In this document: one piece after another, positions 27,523 to 36,594 of the stretch
Position numbering within the stretch: the stretch's first letter is position 1
Layout: each line of letters starts with the position of its first letter
Assembly: GCF_030817475.1 (NCBI RefSeq)
Contig: NZ_JAUSZJ010000002.1
Location: 1,107,501-1,171,500, forward strand
Reading direction: 5' to 3'
DNA length: 64,000 nt
From: Streptomyces sp. V2I9
GTDB taxonomy: Bacteria; Actinomycetota; Actinomycetes; Streptomycetales; Streptomycetaceae
Notes under the pieces: generated by a model
Told to the model about the DNA's origin: nothing
The model's input: the letters and a program-made list of their open reading frames with translations, nothing else
Databases searched by the model: none
Position numbers and translations under genes: made by a program

Positions 27523-27583
27523 GATGGGGGGTGAGGTGCCGAGGGGTCCCCCGCGTCGCGCCGGGGGTTCCGCCGCGGTCCCG

Positions 27584-29227
27584 TCAGTGGGCTCCGATGC
27601 CGGTGAGGGACTTGACCTCCAGCTCGGCGTACTTGTCCTTGTCGGGCTTCTCCTTGGAGAGCAGCGAGCCGGCCCAGCCGAGCAGGAAGCCGAGCGGGAT
27701 GGAGATCAGTCCGGGGTTCTCCAGCGGGAACCAGGCGAAGTCGACACCGGGGAACATCGAGGTCGGTTTGGAGGAGACGACCGGTGAGAACAGCACCAGC
27801 AGCACGGAGGAGGCGAGTCCTCCGTAGATGGACCAGAGGGCCCCGGAGGTGGTGAACCGCTTCCAGAAGAGGCTGTAGAGGATCGTCGGCAGGTTGGCGG
27901 AGGCCGCGACGGCGAAGGCCAGGGCGACGAGTCCGGCGACGTTGAGGTCGCGGGCGAGGGCGCCGAGGGCGATGGAGACGATGCCGATGGCGACGGTGGC
28001 CCACCGTGCCGCGCGGACCTCCTCCTTCTCGGTGGCCTGTCCCTTGCGGATGACGTTGGCGTAGATGTCATGGGCGAAGGACGAGGAGGAGGCGAGGGTG
28101 AGTCCGGCGACGACGGCCAGGATGGTGGCGAAGGCGACGGCGGAGATCACCGCGAGGAGGATGGCGCCGCCGGTGGAGCCGGAGCCGCCGCCGATCTCCA
28201 GTGCGGCCAGGGGCGCGGCGGTGTTGCCCGCCTTGTTGGAGGCGATGATGTCGCCGGGCTTGAGGATCGCGGCGGCGCCGAAGCCGAGCACGATCGTCAT
28301 CAGGTAGAAGGCGCCGATGATGCCGATCGCCCAGTTCACGGACTTACGGGCGGCCTTGGCGGTGGGCACGGTGTAGAAGCGGATCAGGATGTGCGGCAGG
28401 CCCGCGGTGCCGAGGACCAGGGCGAGGCCGAGGGAGATGAAGTCCAGCTTCGAGACGCCGGTGGCACCGTACTTCAGACCGGGCTCCAGGAAGGCCGCGC
28501 CCTTGCCGCTGTTGCTGGCGGCGGTGCCGAGCAGGTCGGAGATGTCGAAGTTGAACTTCAGCAGGATCAGGAAGGTGATGAGCAGGGTGCCCGCGATGAG
28601 CAGGACGGCCTTGACCATCTGCACCCAGGTGGTGCCCTTCATGCCGCCGATGGTGACGTAGAGGATCATGAGCACGCCGACCAGGGCGACGATGAGGACC
28701 TTCCCGGCGTCGCTGGTGATGCCGAGCAGCAGCGAGACGAGGACGCCCGCGCCGGCCATCTGGGCCAGCAGGTAGAAGATCGAGACGACGATCGTGGACG
28801 TGCCGGCGGCGGTGCGGACGGGGCGCTGGCGCATCCGGTAGGCGAGGACGTCGCCCATGGTGTAGCGGCCGGAGTTGCGCAGCGGTTCGGCGACCAGGAG
28901 CAGGGCGACGAGCCAGGCGACGAGGAAGCCGATGGAGTAGAGGAAGCCGTCGTAGCCGAAGAGGGCGATGGCTCCGGCGATGCCGAGGAAGGACGCGGCG
29001 GACATGTAGTCGCCGGAGACCGCGAGGCCGTTCTGGAATCCGGTGAACTGGCGTCCGCCCGCGTAGAAGTCGGAGGCGCTCCTGGTCTGGCGGCCGGCCC
29101 AGACGGTGATGACGAGGGTCGCCACGACGAAGGCGGCGAACAGCGTGATGATCAGCGGCCGGTGCTCGCTCGCGCCCTCCGTCGCGGCGAGCTGGACGGT
29201 GGGGTACAGGGCGTGGGCGGCGCTCAT
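27584..29227 (-). CDS. actP: Cation/acetate symporter (ActP-like SSS family)
   Basis: The 547-residue sodium:solute symporter has about 13 hydrophobic segments. Typical SSS/ActP motifs are SASDFYAGGRQFTGFQNGLAVSGDYMSAASFLG (in parts: SDFYAGGRQ and GDYMSAASFLG), GTAGLPHILIRFYTVP and the hydrophilic C-terminus. ActP members import acetate and other short monocarboxylates. It overlaps the DUF485 gene by 4 bases, the standard yjcH-actP pairing. Substrate specificity is inferred from the family. Confidence 0.88.
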   Translation of the reverse strand: MSAAHALYPTVQLAATEGASEHRPLIITLFAAFVVATLVITVWAGRQTRSASDFYAGGRQFTGFQNGLAVSGDYMSAASFLGIAGAIALFGYDGFLYSIGFLVAWLVALLLVAEPLRNSGRYTMGDVLAYRMRQRPVRTAAGTSTIVVSIFYLLAQMAGAGVLVSLLLGITSDAGKVLIVALVGVLMILYVTIGGMKGTTWVQMVKAVLLIAGTLLITFLILLKFNFDISDLLGTAASNSGKGAAFLEPGLKYGATGVSKLDFISLGLALVLGTAGLPHILIRFYTVPTAKAARKSVNWAIGIIGAFYLMTIVLGFGAAAILKPGDIIASNKAGNTAAPLAALEIGGGSGSTGGAILLAVISAVAFATILAVVAGLTLASSSSFAHDIYANVIRKGQATEKEEVRAARWATVAIGIVSIALGALARDLNVAGLVALAFAVAASANLPTILYSLFWKRFTTSGALWSIYGGLASSVLLVLFSPVVSSKPTSMFPGVDFAWFPLENPGLISIPLGFLLGWAGSLLSKEKPDKDKYAELEVKSLTGIGAH

Positions 29228-29589
29228 ACGTCGGCCTCCATACGGGACTTGATCGCCTCGGCCTTGGGGTCGAGCTTGGTGGCGGCGTGCCGGGAGTAGA
29301 GCCAGGCGATGAGGAAGGTGGTGGCGAACTGGGCCAGACCGAGGACGAGCGCCATGTTGATGTTGCCGACGACCTTGGTGGCCATGAATCCGCCCGCGTA
29401 GTTGCAGAGCAGGACGTAGAGGAGGTACCAGGTCACGAAGGCGATGGTCAGGGGGAAGGCGAAGGACCGGTGGGAACGGCGCAGGTCGGCGAATTCGGGG
29501 CTCGCCTGCATCGTGACGAACGCCTCGGTGGTGGGCTGGGCGGGGCCGCCGGGCGATGTGCCCTGGGGCGGCGGTGCATCGGTAGCCAC
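29224..29589 (-). CDS. DUF485 (YjcH-like) membrane protein
   Basis: The 121-residue partner of ActP-type symporters has a polar Pro/Gly-rich N-terminus (about 1-35), FADLRRSHRSFAFPLTIAFV leading into helix 1, and a second helix around NMALVLGLAQFATTFLIAWL. GTG 29589 is preferred because CGAGGAGA lies 5 bases upstream; the ATG at 29640 would add 17 unusual residues. ATGA overlap with the symporter. Confidence 0.85.
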   Translation of the reverse strand: MATDAPPPQGTSPGGPAQPTTEAFVTMQASPEFADLRRSHRSFAFPLTIAFVTWYLLYVLLCNYAGGFMATKVVGNINMALVLGLAQFATTFLIAWLYSRHAATKLDPKAEAIKSRMEADV

Positions 29590-29964
29590 GGATTCTCCTC
29601 GCGACGCGGGTGCGGTGGGCCGGGGGACGGTGGGTGTCAAGGAAGCCTCGTCGCCGGGGGACGGTGATGTGCCTCCTGGACAACGGCACGGAGGGCGCGA
29701 CGAAGCGGTTCACCGCGTCTTTCGCTTCCTCGGAACCGCGCCCCCGCCTCCTCGGAACCGGGGCTTCCGCCTTCCTGGAGAGGTCGCGCCGCACCCGGTC
29801 GCCGGGACGTCGCCCGTTCGCACGAGGCCGCATCCATCACTCTTCGAACTCACTTGCCCCAAAACGTTGATGCGCTGGGATGATCAGCGATAGCTTCACT
29901 CGTCATGTACGCGACCGAGCACGCCAGGTGTCCGGTCGTCCGGCACGGATGATGTGGAGAACCC
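29590..29964. other. Non-coding gap between the transporter pair and the protease gene
   Basis: No ORF with codon bias or similarity lies in these 375 bases. A short direct repeat CTCGGAACCG occurs twice near 29738-29763. The last 100 bases are less GC-rich (CCCAAAACGTTGATG) and probably hold the protease promoter, but I cannot name its elements. Confidence 0.45.
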
Positions 29965-31503
29965 ATGGCTCATCTGGCATCGAGACGGACCCGCGCACTC
30001 GCGGTCCCCGTCGGACTCGCGCTGACGGCCTCGCTCGGCTTCCTGCCGACGGCGACGGCCACGGCGGCTCCCACCGGCGAGCAGACCTCCGCGAGCGTGC
30101 GGACCGACGGGCCGAAGCTGTCCTACGTGGTCAACACCCGGGGCGGCCACGGCACCGTCAAGAAGGTCAAGAAGGCGATCGCCGAGGCGGGCGGCACGGT
30201 CGTCATCGCCTACGAGCAGATCGGCGTCATCGTCGTCCACTCGCAGAACCCGTCCTTCGGCGAAACGATCCGCCGGGTCCGCGGCGTGGAGTCGGCGGGC
30301 GCGACCCGCACGAACCCGATCGTGCCGCAGGCCACCAAGGACGTCGGCTCGATAGCGGAGCCGCTCACCGCGGAGCAGGCGGCCGCCGCCGCCGCGGACG
30401 CGAAGGCCGACGAGGACCCGCTGGAGCCGCTCCAGTGGTCGCTGCCCGCCATCAAGGCGGACCAGGCGCACCAGAAGTCGCTGGGCTCGAAGAAGGTGAC
30501 GGTCGCCGTCATCGACACGGGCGTCGACGACACCCACCCGGACCTGGCCCCGAACTTCGACAGCCGCGCCTCGGCCAACTGCGTGTCGGGCGCTCCGGAC
30601 ACCACCGCCGGCTCCTGGCGTCCGGCGGCGGGCGAGAGCGACCACGGCACGCACGTGGCGGGCACCATCGCCGCCGCGAAGAACGGCGTCGGCGTCACCG
30701 GCGTCGCGCCGGGCGTGAAGGTGTCGGGCATCAAGGTGTCCAACCCGGACGGGTTCTTCTACACCGAGGCCGTCGTCTGCGGGTTCCTCTGGGCCGCCGA
30801 GCACGGCGTCGAGGTGACCAACAACAGCTACTACACCGACCCGTGGCTGTTCAACTGCAAGAACGACGCGGACCAGGGCGCCCTCGTCGACGCGCTCACC
30901 CGCGCCGTGAAGTACGCGGAGCGCAAGGGCACGGTCAACGTCGCGGCGGCGGGCAACTCCCGCCACGACCTGGCGACCGACGCGATCGAGGACACGACCA
31001 GCCCGAACGACTCCGAGACGGTCACGCGGACGATCGACCCGAGCGCGTGCCCGGACATCCCGACCATGCTGCCGGGCGTCGTGACGGTCTCCGCCACGGG
31101 CGCGAAGGGCCTCAAGTCCTCGTACTCGAACTACGGCAAGGGCATCATCGACGTGGCGGCGCCGGGCGGTGACTCGACGGTCTACCAGACCCCCGAGCCG
31201 CCGGCCGTCAGCGGGCTGATCCTCTCCACGCTGCCGGGCGGCAGGTTCGGCTACAAGGCCGGTACGTCGATGGCCTCCCCGCACGTCGCGGGCGTCGTGG
31301 CGCTGATCAAGTCCAAGCACCCCTACGCCTCGCCCGCCGCGGTGAAGGCGCTGCTGACGCTCCAGGCGGACGCGAAGGCGTGCGGTGAGCCGTACGACAT
31401 CAACGGGGACGGCGTCATCGACGCGGTCTGCGAGGGCGGCAAGAGCTACAACGGTTTCTACGGAGCCGGAGTGGCGGACGCGCTGGACGCGGTGCGCTGG
31501 TAA
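29965..31503 (+). CDS. Secreted S8 (subtilisin-like) serine protease
   Basis: The 512-residue prepro-protease has a signal peptide at residues 1-35 (basic RRTRALAVPVGLALTASLGF, cleavage near ATAAP) and an inhibitor-like propeptide to about 150. The S8 catalytic domain has Asp184 (VAVIDTGVDDTHPDL), His227 (DHGTHVAGT), the oxyanion Asn331 (AAAGNS) and Ser435 (GTSMASPHVAG). A short region with a Ca-binding-like DINGDGVID follows. It acts outside the cell. GGAGAA precedes ATG 29965, and a terminator follows. Confidence 0.94.
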   Translation: MAHLASRRTRALAVPVGLALTASLGFLPTATATAAPTGEQTSASVRTDGPKLSYVVNTRGGHGTVKKVKKAIAEAGGTVVIAYEQIGVIVVHSQNPSFGETIRRVRGVESAGATRTNPIVPQATKDVGSIAEPLTAEQAAAAAADAKADEDPLEPLQWSLPAIKADQAHQKSLGSKKVTVAVIDTGVDDTHPDLAPNFDSRASANCVSGAPDTTAGSWRPAAGESDHGTHVAGTIAAAKNGVGVTGVAPGVKVSGIKVSNPDGFFYTEAVVCGFLWAAEHGVEVTNNSYYTDPWLFNCKNDADQGALVDALTRAVKYAERKGTVNVAAAGNSRHDLATDAIEDTTSPNDSETVTRTIDPSACPDIPTMLPGVVTVSATGAKGLKSSYSNYGKGIIDVAAPGGDSTVYQTPEPPAVSGLILSTLPGGRFGYKAGTSMASPHVAGVVALIKSKHPYASPAAVKALLTLQADAKACGEPYDINGDGVIDAVCEGGKSYNGFYGAGVADALDAVRW

Positions 31504-31521
31504 CGGCACACCACGGTACGT

Positions 31522-31561
31522 CCGAGGGGCCCAGGGAGATCGATCTCCCCGGGCCCCTCGG
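31522..31561. terminator. Terminator after the protease gene
   Basis: CCGAGGGGCCC (from 31522) pairs with its complement ending at 31561, and the inner GGGAGATCGATCTCCC is itself palindromic. It lies between two convergent genes. Confidence 0.75.
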
Positions 31562-31590
31562 GCATTCCCCGCGCGGCGGGGGTCCGGCGG

Positions 31591-32291
31591 TCAGGTGCCG
31601 GAGGGTTCGACCCGGTCGCTCCCCCGGCCCGCCCCCGCCGTGAGCACCCCGTGGGCCAGCAGGGCCTGGGCGGCGATGTAGGTGAGCATCACCCAGAAGT
31701 CGGGGACCGGCGCCTGCGGCCACTCGGCGATGCCCGTGGCGATCAGGGCATCGGAGAGCAGGAAGAGCGCCCCGCCGGCCGCCGCGTACGGACCGAACAC
31801 GCCCGCCCGCCAGGCCGTGGCGGTGAGCAGCAGGCTGTAGCCGGTGAGCGGGATGCGCAGGTCCGCCGGGAGGTCCGGCCAGATCAGCACGAGGAAACCG
31901 GCGAGGACGACGGTGTACCCGGCCCCCGTGGTGAGGGCCGCCGGGGCCCGGCCGGGGCCCTCGCCCCGCCCGAACAGCGTCAGGTAGCAGACGTGGCCGA
32001 CGGCGAAGGAGCCCATGCCGACGAGGAAGGCCGGCTCGTCGTCGGCGAGCAGGAAGACGTCGCCGCCCCATCCGAACAGCAGGGCCGCGACGAGCAGCCG
32101 GGGTCCGCCGCGCAGGGCCGCGTACCCGGCGAGCAGCGGCATCAGCAAAGGCTTGGCGACGAGGTGGACGGTCTCGGCCCCGGCGAGCAGCCCGGCCAGG
32201 TCGGCGGCCGCGACGAGGAGGAAGGCGAGGAGCACGGGACGGGCGAAGCGCTCGGCGCCCCCGGGGTGCGCGGGGCGCGCACCGGTGGCGG

Positions 32292-32295
<4 letters not shown>
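31591..32295 (-). CDS. Lysoplasmalogenase (YhhN/TMEM86 family)
   Basis: The 234-residue membrane protein has about eight hydrophobic segments and belongs to the YhhN/TMEM86 family, which hydrolyses the vinyl-ether bond of lysoplasmalogens. Conserved motifs KPLLMPLLAGY, FGWGGDVFLL and FAVGHVCYL are present; the Asp in GGDV and others are thought to be catalytic. GTG 32295 overlaps the stop of the upstream sterol-desaturase-family gene by 4 bases, so the two are co-translated. Confidence 0.87.
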
Positions 32296-33251
<956 letters not shown>

Positions 33252-33397
33252 GCGAGCACCGTAGGGCCGTGGGTCGGTGAGGGCTAGACGTTGTTACCCA
33301 CAAGTATGCGAGACCTGCTGTCAGCAGTCTTTGGCGCCTTCTGCCAACCGACCGGCCCGCAGGATCTGCCGGACAGGCTCCAGCGGGGGGAACACGC

Positions 33398-34289
33398 GTG
33401 TCCGGTGCGGAAGTTGCCCTGTTACGGCTGGCCGCCACGGTGGCCGCGGCGGCGGCCAGGGCGCCGCTGACCCCGAGGCCGGGCGCCGGCCTGGGTGGCG
33501 GACCCGGTGCGCCCCCTCCCCCGCCCCGCGAAGCCGGACCGGCTGGCGAAGGTGCTGGCGGGCCGCATGTCCGGCGCGTACGCGGACCTCCCCGAGCACG
33601 AACGGCCGGCCGCACTCGCCTCCGTGGAGCACACGTTCGCGGCGGTGGGCGAGCCGAACGCCGGGCGCCTGTTCGCGCTGGAGCCGGAGCCCGAGCGGTT
33701 GCGCGCCGAGCTGTCGGCCCCGGCCGCCGGTCTCTCGGAGCGCCCTCTCGGCCTGTACGAGACCTTCTCGGCCGCTGCTGCGCCCATCTGCCGGACCTTC
33801 AGCACCTCACCCTCGACCACCCGTTCCTCATGGAGAGCCTGGCCGAACTGCCCGTCTGCGAGCGGGTCTCCACCCTCACCCTGCTGCCCCGGACCCGGTA
33901 CCTCCACCTGGAGGGCCTCTCCCGCCGGCCGAGCCTGAACCGGCTGACCCTGCACGGCACCACCCATCTCCAGCAGCTCGGCGAGGCCCCGTCGTTGCAT
34001 GGACCGGAGCATCTGCAACTGGTCCAGCTGCCCGACCCGGACCTGCGTCTGCTCGCACCTCTGGACCGGCTGCGCGACCTGCCCCCGGGCCAATGCGCTC
34101 CGGCCGGCGGCCTCGCCCCCGCTCGCCGGGCTTCCCGCCCTGACCTCTCTCCGCCTCCACGGAACCGACGAACCGTACGACCTCGCTCCGCCGGCGGGCA
34201 TGGAGGGCCTGACGGTCCATGTGGCGTACGGCACCCACGTCACCGGCACCCGCCTCTTCCCGCCCGAGCGCGTCGTCCGCCTCCCCTGA
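33398..34289 (+). pseudogene. Eroded NACHT-type NTPase gene (N-terminus and LRR-like C-terminus only)
   Basis: From GTG 33398 the frame reads SGAEVALLRLAATVAAAAAR, the start of streptomycete NACHT-domain proteins. Similarity then jumps frame near 33490 to PVRPLPRPAKPDRLAKVL and LPEHERPAALASVEHTFAA, ending GLSERPLGLYE. It jumps back near 33775 to CCAHLPDLQHLTLDH followed by leucine-rich repeats (YLHLEGLSRRPSLNRLTLHGT, given in part), and again near 34110 to SLRLHGTDEPYDL. The P-loop NACHT core is missing. The gene is therefore a remnant with an internal deletion and at least three frame changes. Confidence 0.7.
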
Positions 34290-34349
34290 CCACCCGACCG
34301 GGGTGACCGAATAGGGCCCTGTCAGTCGCGGCCCGTATTCTCTGTGACC

Positions 34350-35357
34350 ATGCTCGACGACCGCCAGACCGCCGCACCGTGGCCGACCGCCTACCCCCGG
34401 GGGTACGCGGTCGTCGACGTGGAGACCACCGGGCTCGCCCGTGACGACCGGATCGTGTCCGCCGCCGTCTACCGGCTGAACGCCCTGGGCGACGTCGAGG
34501 ACCACTGGTACACCCTGGTCAACCCGGAGCGGGACCCCGGACCCGTCTGGATACACGGGCTGACGAGCGACGTGCTGGAGGGCGCTCCGCTCTTCCCCGA
34601 GGTGGCCGCCGCGCTGTCGGAGCGGCTCGCGGACCGGGTGCTCGTCGCACACAACGCGGCGTTCGACTGGTCGATGATCGCGCGCGAGTACGCGCGGGCC
34701 TCGGTCGTCGCCCCGGTCCAGCACCGGTTGTGCACCATCGCGCTGGCCAAGGAGTTGCGGCTGCCGCTGCCCAACCACAAGCTGGCCTCCCTCGCCGCGC
34801 ACTTCGGGGTCGTCCAGCAGCGGGCCCACCACGCCCTGGACGACGCGCGGGTGCTGGCCGAGGCGTTCCGGCCGAGTCTGCACGCGGCGGCGCGGGGCGG
34901 GGTCCGGCTGCCGTTGCTGGAGTGCCGCCCGCTGACCGAGTGGTCCGACTCCCCCGTCACCCCGCGCGTGGGATATCAGCCCGCGCGGCAGCCGAACAGC
35001 TGGCGGCCCTCGCGCAAGCGGCCGGCCTGCCCGTATCCCAATCCGGGGCGGTACGAGAAGGAGAGGCCGCTCCAGCAGGGGATGCGGGTGGCGTTCTCCG
35101 GGGACACCTCCGTGGACCGGGAACTGCTGGAGGACCGGGCGGTGGAGGCAGGTCTGCACGTGGCGACCAGCGTGTCCCGGCTGACCAGTCTGCTGGTGAC
35201 CAACGACCCGGACGCGGCCACCTCCAAGACGCAGAAGGCGAAGGCGTACGGGACGCCGATCCTGGAGGAGAGCGCCTTCACCCACCTGCTGCGCGATGTG
35301 GCCCCGGCCGAGGGCGTCGCGCTCCCCCACCAGCCGTCCCCGCCGTCATCGGAGTGA
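34350..35357 (+). CDS. DEDDh 3'-5' exonuclease with C-terminal BRCT domain
   Basis: The 335-residue protein has an exonuclease domain at about 18-185 with Asp23/Glu25 (VVDVETTGL), HNAAFDW and HHALDDAR (His-x4-Asp), i.e. the DnaQ-like DEDDh set. A BRCT domain at about 245-320 has GMRVAFSGDTSVDRELLE and TSLLVTNDPDAATSKTQKA. This architecture is common in actinobacteria and suggests a repair or proofreading-like nuclease. ATG 34350 is 9 bases past a TATTCT (34336-34341), so the mRNA may be leaderless. It follows the NACHT remnant. Confidence 0.9.
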   Translation: MLDDRQTAAPWPTAYPRGYAVVDVETTGLARDDRIVSAAVYRLNALGDVEDHWYTLVNPERDPGPVWIHGLTSDVLEGAPLFPEVAAALSERLADRVLVAHNAAFDWSMIAREYARASVVAPVQHRLCTIALAKELRLPLPNHKLASLAAHFGVVQQRAHHALDDARVLAEAFRPSLHAAARGGVRLPLLECRPLTEWSDSPVTPRVGYQPARQPNSWRPSRKRPACPYPNPGRYEKERPLQQGMRVAFSGDTSVDRELLEDRAVEAGLHVATSVSRLTSLLVTNDPDAATSKTQKAKAYGTPILEESAFTHLLRDVAPAEGVALPHQPSPPSSE

Positions 35358-35420
35358 ACCGGGCACGACTCGCCCGGCAGCCGCTCGCCCGCCGCCGCCG
35401 GGCGTCCCACCCTGTGGCGC

Positions 35421-35654
35421 ATGGCACGTTGTGAGGTTTGCGGAAACGACTACGGCATGTCCTTCGAAGTCCACGCGCAGGGCGCGGTGCATGTCTTCGA
35501 CTGCTTCGCCTGCGCCATCCACCGCATGGCGCCGATCTGCGAGCACTGCCGGGTCCAGGTGATCGGGCAGGGAGTCGAGGCCGACGGGCAGTGGTACTGC
35601 GGTGCCCACTGCGCCCGCGCCGAGGGAAAGGCAGGCATCGTGGACAAAGTATGA
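35421..35654 (+). CDS. Small zinc-ribbon protein
   Basis: The 77-residue protein has nine cysteines in CxxC-type knuckles: CEVCGNDYG, FDCFACAIHRM, CEHCRVQ and WYCGAHCARAE, with histidines between. This would bind two zinc ions, LIM/metallothionein-like. It is strongly conserved in streptomycetes in my memory, with no known function. No good ribosome site precedes ATG 35421, so it may be translated from a short leader. Confidence 0.82.
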   Translation: MARCEVCGNDYGMSFEVHAQGAVHVFDCFACAIHRMAPICEHCRVQVIGQGVEADGQWYCGAHCARAEGKAGIVDKV

Positions 35655-35701
35655 CGGAACACCTGATTGCCGGATGGCTCCGGCCGTACCCCTGAGTGCC
35701 G

Positions 35702-35735
35702 CACCCCATGACCCCGGTTGTACGGTCATGGGGTG
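35702..35735. repeat. 12-bp inverted repeat covering the SURF1 start codon
   Basis: CACCCCATGACC (35702-35713) and its exact complement (35724-35735) flank a 10-base loop. The right arm contains the GTG start of SURF1 (35733-35735). It could be a regulator site, a terminator of the zinc-ribbon gene, or an RNA hairpin hiding the start. Confidence 0.6.
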
Positions 35736-36536
35736 TACCGCTTCCTGTTGACCCGGCAGTGGGTGATTCTCACCCTGCTCGGCCTCGTGCTGATCCCGAC
35801 GATGATCGAGCTGGGTTTCTGGCAGTTCCACCGGCACGAGCACCGGGTCGAGCAGAACGCGTTGATCTCGCGGAACCTCGACGCGCGGCCGGTCCCGGTC
35901 ACCGAACTCACCTCCCCCGGCCACACCGTCCCCCGGGCGGACTACTGGCGGGCGGTCACCGCCACCGGCACGTTCGACACCGAGCACGAGGTGGTCGTGC
36001 GCCGCCGGACCTCGGACGACGACCGCATCGGCGTCCACGTCCTGACCCCGCTGGACCTCAAGGGCGGCGGCACGGTCCTGGTCAACCGGGGCTGGGTCCC
36101 GGCCGCGCCGAACCAGACCGCCTACCCCGACGTGCCGCCGGCGCCGCGGGGCGAAGTGACCGTCACCGGCCGTCTCAAGGCGGACGAGACGACCGGCAGC
36201 AGCGGCATCAAGGACCTGGCCGGGCTGCCCGACCGGCAGGTGATGCTGATCAACAGCGACCAGCAGTCCCAGCTGCTGTCCCGGACGGTCCTCGGCGGTT
36301 ACATCGAGCAGACCGAGCCCGCGCCCTCGGGTGACCTGCCCGAGCAGATCGCCCGCCCCGACGACAGCTCGATCGGCCCGCACATGGCGTACGCCGTCCA
36401 GTGGTGGCTGTTCGTCGCCGCCGTCCCGGTCGGCTGGATCATCCTCGTGCGCCGCGAGAAGCGCGACCGGGAGCAGGCCGCGGCCGGGAGCACGACGGCC
36501 GGAGCCGCCGAGGAGCCCGCACCGGCGAGCGCGTGA
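35733..36536 (+). CDS. SURF1-family cytochrome oxidase assembly protein
   Basis: The 267-residue protein has two membrane helices, N-terminal (about 6-25, LLTRQWVILTLLGLVLIP) and C-terminal (about 212-232, HMAYAVQWWLFVAAVPVGWI). Between them is an extracytoplasmic domain with the SURF1 features LGFWQFHRHEHR, GTVLVNRGWVP and GRLKADE. SURF1 helps haem insertion into the aa3 oxidase. GTG 35733 (VYRFLLTRQW) matches the family start; TACGGT 7 bases before it suggests a leaderless mRNA. The Ala-rich tail is variable. Confidence 0.9.
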   Translation: MYRFLLTRQWVILTLLGLVLIPTMIELGFWQFHRHEHRVEQNALISRNLDARPVPVTELTSPGHTVPRADYWRAVTATGTFDTEHEVVVRRRTSDDDRIGVHVLTPLDLKGGGTVLVNRGWVPAAPNQTAYPDVPPAPRGEVTVTGRLKADETTGSSGIKDLAGLPDRQVMLINSDQQSQLLSRTVLGGYIEQTEPAPSGDLPEQIARPDDSSIGPHMAYAVQWWLFVAAVPVGWIILVRREKRDREQAAAGSTTAGAAEEPAPASA

Positions 36537-36594
36537 GGTCAGCGGCACATCATCCGGTTGGTTGACATCGGCCCGGTTCGGGAAAGCGCCTGGC

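Noticed and set aside
29880..31172. Plus-strand frame of 430 codons overlapping the subtilase
   Set aside because: It is an Arg/Gly-rich frame shadow; the subtilase in another frame has all catalytic motifs.
36562..36567. TTGACA as promoter of the GH15 gene
   Set aside because: No -10 element lies at a suitable distance, so it was not listed.
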